From assembly GCF_900187365.1 (NCBI RefSeq), contig NZ_FYDG01000001.1:806001-870000 (forward strand): a stretch of 64,000 bases of DNA, written 5' to 3'. Made by a program: the position numbers and the translations under genes. Origin of the DNA: Rhodoblastus acidophilus. Its GTDB lineage: Bacteria; Pseudomonadota; Alphaproteobacteria; Rhizobiales; Beijerinckiaceae. Below the pieces are notes generated by a model. That model worked only from the letters and a program-made list of their open reading frames with translations. It was not told the origin of the DNA and did no database searches. Below, in pieces: positions 57,693 to 64,000 of this stretch (position 1 is its first letter; each line of letters begins with the position of its first letter).

Positions 57693-58205
57693 ATGACGAA
57701 TATCGTGCCATTCAGCTCCTTTACGCCCTTTTCCACCACAACCATTGTCGTCCCGCGCGCCGGCGCCCGTCCCCTCACGGTCGAAAAGGCCAGGCCGCGC
57801 GCCGCCGCGCCCAAGACCGGGCGCTTCGGTCTCGCCGCCGAGCCGAGGCCGATCGCGCGGAAAATCGAGGTCAAGGCGCCGCCGCCGCCGCCCGCCGCCC
57901 AGCTCTATGTCCATAACGGCCAGAACTACGTGCGGTCCGACGTGTTCGAGCAATGGCTCGACGAGGCGGCGCGGCGGGTGATCGCGCAAAAGCCGGGGCG
58001 GATGTCCGGCGGCTACGCGATGGAGATCGTCGCCCCGCGCACCGCGCGCACCCGCCATTTCGGCGTGATGGAGCGGCCGCTGATCGAACTGCTGTCGCGC
58101 TGCCGGGTCATCACCTACGGCCAGTCGCCGGATCGGTTTTCGGTTTCCTATGGCGGGCTTGGCCGCGAGCTGACCCTGACCGTCACCGAATTCGTCGCGC
58201 CCTGA
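57693..58205 (+). CDS. Early phage protein, unknown function
   Basis: A 170-residue protein with a basic, disordered N-terminus (VVPRAGARPLTVEKARPRAA), a proline run and a C-terminal domain starting YVHNGQNYVRSDVFEQWLDE and ending RELTLTVTEFVAP. It is the first gene of the rightward early operon controlled by the LexA box 45 bp upstream. A longer frame from 57108 reads antisense to the repressor and is rejected. No family recognised. A regulatory or DNA-binding role is likely by place only. Confidence 0.75.
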   Translation: MTNIVPFSSFTPFSTTTIVVPRAGARPLTVEKARPRAAAPKTGRFGLAAEPRPIARKIEVKAPPPPPAAQLYVHNGQNYVRSDVFEQWLDEAARRVIAQKPGRMSGGYAMEIVAPRTARTRHFGVMERPLIELLSRCRVITYGQSPDRFSVSYGGLGRELTLTVTEFVAP

Positions 58206-58218
58206 TTGGGACACGTCC

Positions 58219-58908
58219 ATGGCCAGACCACGCAAGACCAAGATTTCTCTACCGAAACTGGCCTGTCTCACCGAGACGGGCCCCGAAGGAAAGGCGCGCA
58301 AGGTGTTGAGGGATTTCAAACGCTCCGGTTATCGCGATCCGGACGGCCCGACCGTCGAGCGGTTGATGCGCGCCGGCGAATCCGCGCGGGTCGAGACCTT
58401 TTCCGAAGTGGTGGAGGTGTCGCGCGGCGACGCATTTGAACAGGTCGAGGTGAATTTCACCCGCATGCGCCTCGATGACGGGCCGCTGGCGCGGCTGCGC
58501 GACCGGGGCCAACTCGACCGCGACGACAAGGCGCGCAATCTGGCGCTCGCCATGGCCGGCGAGAAATTCCGCCAGGCGTATTTCCGCTCGGGACTCGATC
58601 CGCTGCACTCGCTGGACCCGACGCGGGAGGTCGCCACGGCCTATGCGCCGGGGGCGATGTGGCGCAGCGAGTCGCAGGTCGAGGCGCTGCAGCGGTTTCG
58701 CGCCGCCCGCGACGCCATCCCCGAGGATTTTCGCAGCGCCGTCTCAGCTATCGTGCTGGAGGACCGCGAAATCGTCGATGTCGGACGCGAGACCGGCGCC
58801 TATCGCGACGCCAAAATGGCGGGGGCCGTGGCCCTGTTCATCCTGCGGCGCGGGCTGGCGGCGCTGGCCCGACATTACCGGATGATTTCCGCCGCCGACG
58901 CCGCGTAA
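58219..58908 (+). CDS. DUF6456-like early phage protein
   Basis: A 229-residue protein starting MARPRKTKISLPKLACLTET. The middle (AMAGEKFRQAYFRSGLDPLH, SESQVEALQRFRAARDAIPE) and end (AVALFILRRGLAALARHYRM) follow the DUF6456 pattern, a family found in alphaproteobacterial phages and at regulator-like genes. It is the second early gene, 13 bp after the first. It may act on late transcription, as phage early genes in this position often do, but that is inference. Confidence 0.7.
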   Translation: MARPRKTKISLPKLACLTETGPEGKARKVLRDFKRSGYRDPDGPTVERLMRAGESARVETFSEVVEVSRGDAFEQVEVNFTRMRLDDGPLARLRDRGQLDRDDKARNLALAMAGEKFRQAYFRSGLDPLHSLDPTREVATAYAPGAMWRSESQVEALQRFRAARDAIPEDFRSAVSAIVLEDREIVDVGRETGAYRDAKMAGAVALFILRRGLAALARHYRMISAADAA

Positions 58909-58917
58909 ATTCAGATC

Positions 58918-58942
58918 GCGCCGGCGGGCAACCCGGCGGCGC
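58918..58942. terminator. Bidirectional hairpin between early operon and meaB
   Basis: GCGCCGGCGGG, loop CAA, CCCGGCGGCGC: an 11-bp stem with one mismatch, located between the end of the rightward early operon and the end of convergent meaB. No T-run on either side. I take it as the approximate right border of the phage element. Confidence 0.55.
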
Positions 58943-58947
58943 GACCT

Positions 58948-59877
58948 TCAACCGAGTCGCCGGCTCAATTCCTGCGCGATTTTCAGCTCGCGATGGAACG
59001 GGCCGACGCCGGTCGCCGCGATGGTTCTGGCCCGGGCGAGGCCTTCCGTTCCGAAGCGGGTGCGGATCGCCTCGTCCACCCAGGCCCGCTGCTGGGTTTT
59101 GCGCCGGCTTTCGAGCGCGCCCGTGCGCGCCGCCCAGGCGCGATGATCGGCCAGCGCCTGACGCAAATCCGCCAAGCCGACCCCTTGCGTGGCCGAAGCG
59201 AGAATCACCGGAACCCGCCAATCGTCCTCGCGCGAAAAAAGGGTGAGCGCGCCTTCGACCTCGCTTTGCGCGCGGCGCGCGGCGTCGCCCATGTCGGCCT
59301 TGGTGACCACCACAATATCGGGCAATTCCATCACGCCGGCCTTCATGAATTGCAGGCTGTCGCCGGAGCCGGGCTGGACGCAGAGGATGACCGTGTCCAC
59401 GGCGAAGGAAATGTCCGCCTCCGACTGGCCGATGCCGACGCTTTCGATCAGCACGCGGTCGAACAGGGCGCGCATCAGGACCGACGCGGCGATGGTCTGG
59501 TCGGACAGGCCGCCGAGTCGGTCGCGCGCCGCCATGGAGCGGACGAACACGCCCTGGTCTTCGGGGTCGGTGGCCATGCGGGCGCGGTCGCCGAGCAACG
59601 CGCCGCCGGTGCGGCGGGAGGAAGGATCGACCGCGATCACGCCCACGGTTTCCTTGGCGTTGCGCCAGTCGCGCAGCAGGGCGTTGGTCAGAGTCGATTT
59701 GCCGACGCCGGGCGGGCCGGTCAGACCGGCGGCATGGGCGCGGGTTTGCGCCAGCGCGGCGTCGAGCAGGGTGGCGAGTTCGGTCGCGCCTTCATGAGTC
59801 TCGATCAGGGCGAGGGCGCGGGACAGGCCGCGCTTGCCGCCTTCGGCGATGGTTTTCAGATCGGGAAAGGGCGGCAC
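58948..59877 (-). CDS. meaB: Methylmalonyl-CoA mutase-associated GTPase MeaB
   Basis: A 309-residue G3E GTPase that protects and loads methylmalonyl-CoA or ethylmalonyl-type B12 mutases. GTP motifs: LTGPPGVGKSTLTNALL (G1), VIAVDPSSRRTGGALLGDR (with the metal aspartate), GVFVRSMAARDRLGGLSDQT, ESVGIGQSEADISFAVDTVI and VVTKADMGDA (NKxD-type base recognition). No mutase gene is in the window. In alphaproteobacterial methylotrophs it belongs to the ethylmalonyl-CoA pathway, so its presence agrees with the suggested lifestyle. Confidence 0.95.
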   Translation of the reverse strand: MPPFPDLKTIAEGGKRGLSRALALIETHEGATELATLLDAALAQTRAHAAGLTGPPGVGKSTLTNALLRDWRNAKETVGVIAVDPSSRRTGGALLGDRARMATDPEDQGVFVRSMAARDRLGGLSDQTIAASVLMRALFDRVLIESVGIGQSEADISFAVDTVILCVQPGSGDSLQFMKAGVMELPDIVVVTKADMGDAARRAQSEVEGALTLFSREDDWRVPVILASATQGVGLADLRQALADHRAWAARTGALESRRKTQQRAWVDEAIRTRFGTEGLARARTIAATGVGPFHRELKIAQELSRRLG

Positions 59878-59942
59878 GGCAGGACCTTTGAAGGACTCGG
59901 GCTCCCTCTCGGTAATGGGAAAAGCGCGTGTTGAAAAGCGCC

Positions 59943-60362
59943 CTATTCGCCGAGGGCGTGCAGCACGATCTCGCGGCGATGGGCGGCGCGGCGGTGCTCG
60001 AACAGATAGACGCCCTGCCAGGTCCCCAGGCTGAGGTCGCCGTCGGCGAAGGGGAGGGTCAGGCTGGTCTGGGTCAGCGCCGCGCGGATATGGGCGGGCA
60101 TGTCGTCCGGACCTTCGGCGTCGTGGACATAAAGCCCCCTGCCCTCCGGCGCGATGCGGCTGAAGAAGGTTTTCAGATCGTCCACCACCGCGGGATCGGC
60201 GTTTTCCTGAATCAGCAGCGAGGCCGAGGTGTGGCGGCAGAAAATCGTAAGTTGCCCCATGCGCATGTTCGTCGCGCGCAAAAAAGCGCGGGCGTCGGGA
60301 GTGAACTCGTAGAGGCCCTGGCCCTTGGTCTTGATGGTCAGGGAGTGCTGGGCTTGGCGCAT
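59943..60362 (-). CDS. yjbQ: YjbQ family protein (UPF0047)
   Basis: A 139-residue protein with the UPF0047 pattern: FLRATNMRMGQLTIFCRHTS, ASLLIQENADPAVVDDLKTF, MPAHIRAALTQTSLTLPFAD and LGTWQGVYLFEHRRAAHRRE. Metal-binding histidines lie in CRHTSAS and FEHR. E. coli YjbQ has a weak thiamine-phosphate synthase activity; the normal role is not settled. It stands between meaB and ppdK on the same strand with 65 bp to meaB. Confidence 0.93.
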   Translation of the reverse strand: MRQAQHSLTIKTKGQGLYEFTPDARAFLRATNMRMGQLTIFCRHTSASLLIQENADPAVVDDLKTFFSRIAPEGRGLYVHDAEGPDDMPAHIRAALTQTSLTLPFADGDLSLGTWQGVYLFEHRRAAHRREIVLHALGE

Positions 60363-60415
60363 GTCCGGCTCATGCTGACGTCACAATCGAGGGTCCCCGC
60401 CCTCCGGTCGCAACG

Positions 60416-60477
60416 AAGCCGGCTGTCGCCGGCTTCGTCAAGTGGAGCGGCGCAAATCGGAACGCCCGATTTGCGCC
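60416..60477 (-). terminator. Two hairpins downstream of ppdK
   Basis: AAGCCGGC-TGTC-GCCGGCTT (60416-60435, 8-bp stem) and GGCGCAAATCGG-AACGC-CCGATTTGCGCC (60449-60477, perfect 12-bp stem). They sit in the 144-bp gap after the ppdK stop. No long T-run. Likely terminator or 3'-stabilising structures. Confidence 0.6.
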
Positions 60478-60506
60478 GGGACAGGGAGAGCGCGTCGCGG
60501 GACGCG

Positions 60507-63185
<2,679 letters not shown>

Positions 63186-63447
63186 TGTTTTTTCCTTGGA
63201 TACGACAAAAGTTGGATGGACGCCGCACAGTTGCTTCCGGGGCGCTCTCTGATCCACGGAGATGAATAGCGCCCACCGCCGACGCGTCAAGGATTTCCTA
63301 AACGAAAGGCTAACACAAGCGCGTAGTTTGCGCGATCCGGAGCCTGTTTGACGATAAACTTGCGCCGGATTAATTGCCCCAGCGGCCGGTTGCGTGTAAA
63401 GCAGCCTTTCGTCCCGCCAGCCGGGGGTCCGAGATATTGAGTGCGCT

Positions 63448-64000
63448 GTGACTGACTTGACGTCCACTTCCCTGCTCGACAAGGTGAAATTTCCCGCCGA
63501 TCTGCGCCGCCTGCCGGAGAGCGATCTCAAAACCGTCGCCGAAGAAGTGCGCCGCGCGACCATCGACACGGTCGCGTTGACTGGCGGCCATCTCGGCTCC
63601 AGCCTCGGCGTCGTCGAGCTGACGGTTGCGCTGCACTACGTGTTTGACACGCCGCGCGACCGCATCATCTGGGACGTGGGACACCAGGCCTACCCCCACA
63701 AGATCCTCACCGGCCGACGCGACCGCATGAAGACCTTGCGCCAGGGCGGCGGCCTCTCCGGCTTCACCAAGCGCGCCGAAAGCGAATACGACCCGTTCGG
63801 AGCCGCGCATTCCTCCACTTCCATTTCCGCCGGCCTCGGCATGGCCGTGGGGCGCGACCTCAAGGGCGACAACAACGCCGTGATCGCCGTGATCGGCGAC
63901 GGCTCGCTGTCGGCCGGCATGGCCTATGAGGCGATGAACAACGCCGGCGCCCTGCAGTCGCGGCTGATCGTGATCCTCAACGACAACGACATGTCGATCG
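63448..64000 (+). CDS. dxs: 1-deoxy-D-xylulose-5-phosphate synthase, N-terminal part
   Basis: From a GTG at 63448 the frame reads [20 protein letters not shown], then [60 protein letters not shown] and [19 protein letters not shown], which holds the thiamine diphosphate GDG motif. It runs past base 64000. The enzyme condenses pyruvate and glyceraldehyde 3-phosphate in the MEP isoprenoid pathway. The 262-bp gap to ppdK holds the divergent promoters; I see no clear boxes there. Confidence 0.95.
   Translation, partial: MTDLTSTSLLDKVKFPADLRRLPESDLKTVAEEVRRATIDTVALTGGHLGSSLGVVELTVALHYVFDTPRDRIIWDVGHQAYPHKILTGRRDRMKTLRQGGGLSGFTKRAESEYDPFGAAHSSTSISAGLGMAVGRDLKGDNNAVIAVIGDGSLSAGMAYEAMNNAGALQSRLIVILNDNDMSI

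Larger units (their letters stand above)
21216..58942. mobile_element. Integrase-less prophage or gene-transfer-agent-like element
   Basis: Bounded by imuA and meaB, this 38-kb block holds a repressor, two early genes, terminase, portal, protease, capsid, connectors, tail, fibres, lysis genes and cargo, nearly all leftward. The tail tip set (GTA TIM-barrel protein, DUF2460, DUF2163, NlpC/P60) resembles gene transfer agents of alphaproteobacteria. I find no integrase, transposase, excisionase or replication gene, and no direct repeat at the ends that I would call att. It could be a decayed prophage, a domesticated element, or one helped by another phage. Exact ends are uncertain by some hundred bases. 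Confidence 0.85.

Noticed and set aside
58918-58942. Hairpin as att site of the element
   Set aside because: It is an imperfect palindrome with no matching copy near 21216, so it is listed only as a terminator-like structure.

Overview
The window looks like chromosome of a GC-rich alphaproteobacterium, probably a Hyphomicrobiales methylotroph or facultative methylotroph. This is inferred from the alphaproteobacterial LexA boxes (GTTC-N7-GTTC), an imuA-imuB-dnaE2 mutasome, a large PQQ/alcohol-oxidation cluster, MeaB, pyruvate phosphate dikinase and a RIME-like palindromic repeat. No rRNA or other taxonomic marker is present, so the genus is not called.

Region 1 (1-15563) is mostly host metabolism. 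A partial rlmJ, a periplasmic RNase T2, a small exported protein and a WecG/TagA-type glycosyltransferase lead into the alcohol cluster. On the minus strand this cluster has two blocks. One is pqqA-pqqB-pqqD-pqqE. The other is a PedF-type cytochrome c550, a periplasmic binding protein, a PQQ alcohol dehydrogenase with a lanthanide-type second aspartate, a NarL/FixJ response regulator, a NitT/TauT-type ABC transporter and a displaced pqqC. Diverging from pqqA is an ExaC-like aldehyde dehydrogenase followed by a DUF779 protein. Together they would oxidise a primary alcohol in the periplasm, pass electrons to cytochrome c, oxidise the aldehyde in the cytoplasm and make the PQQ cofactor. A tRNA-Ala(GGC) follows.

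Region 2 (15605-21200) is the SOS mutasome imuA-imuB-dnaE2, with a LexA box at its promoter.

Region 3 (about 21216-58942) is a 38-kb phage or gene-transfer-agent-like element. An S24-type repressor and a two-gene rightward early operon diverge from a control region holding two repressor-like palindromes and a perfect LexA box. Almost all other genes run leftward as one late operon: small and large terminase, a cargo zone, portal, protease, capsid, connectors, major tail protein, tail chaperones, tape measure, GTA-like tip proteins, many fibres, lysis genes and a strong terminator. I found no integrase, transposase or replication gene. The cargo zone is the most unusual part. The portal protein is fused to a papain-fold toxin-like domain followed by an Imm35-like gene. 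A second structural-linker protein carries a nucleotidyltransferase-like toxin domain followed by a candidate immunity gene. A third cassette survives only as a linker stub plus immunity-like domain. hisC and a broken small gene also lie here. The portal-toxin frame is cut by an in-frame TAG, after which the frame continues 34 codons and overlaps the immunity start.

Region 4 (58948-64000) returns to host genes: meaB, yjbQ, ppdK and the start of dxs.
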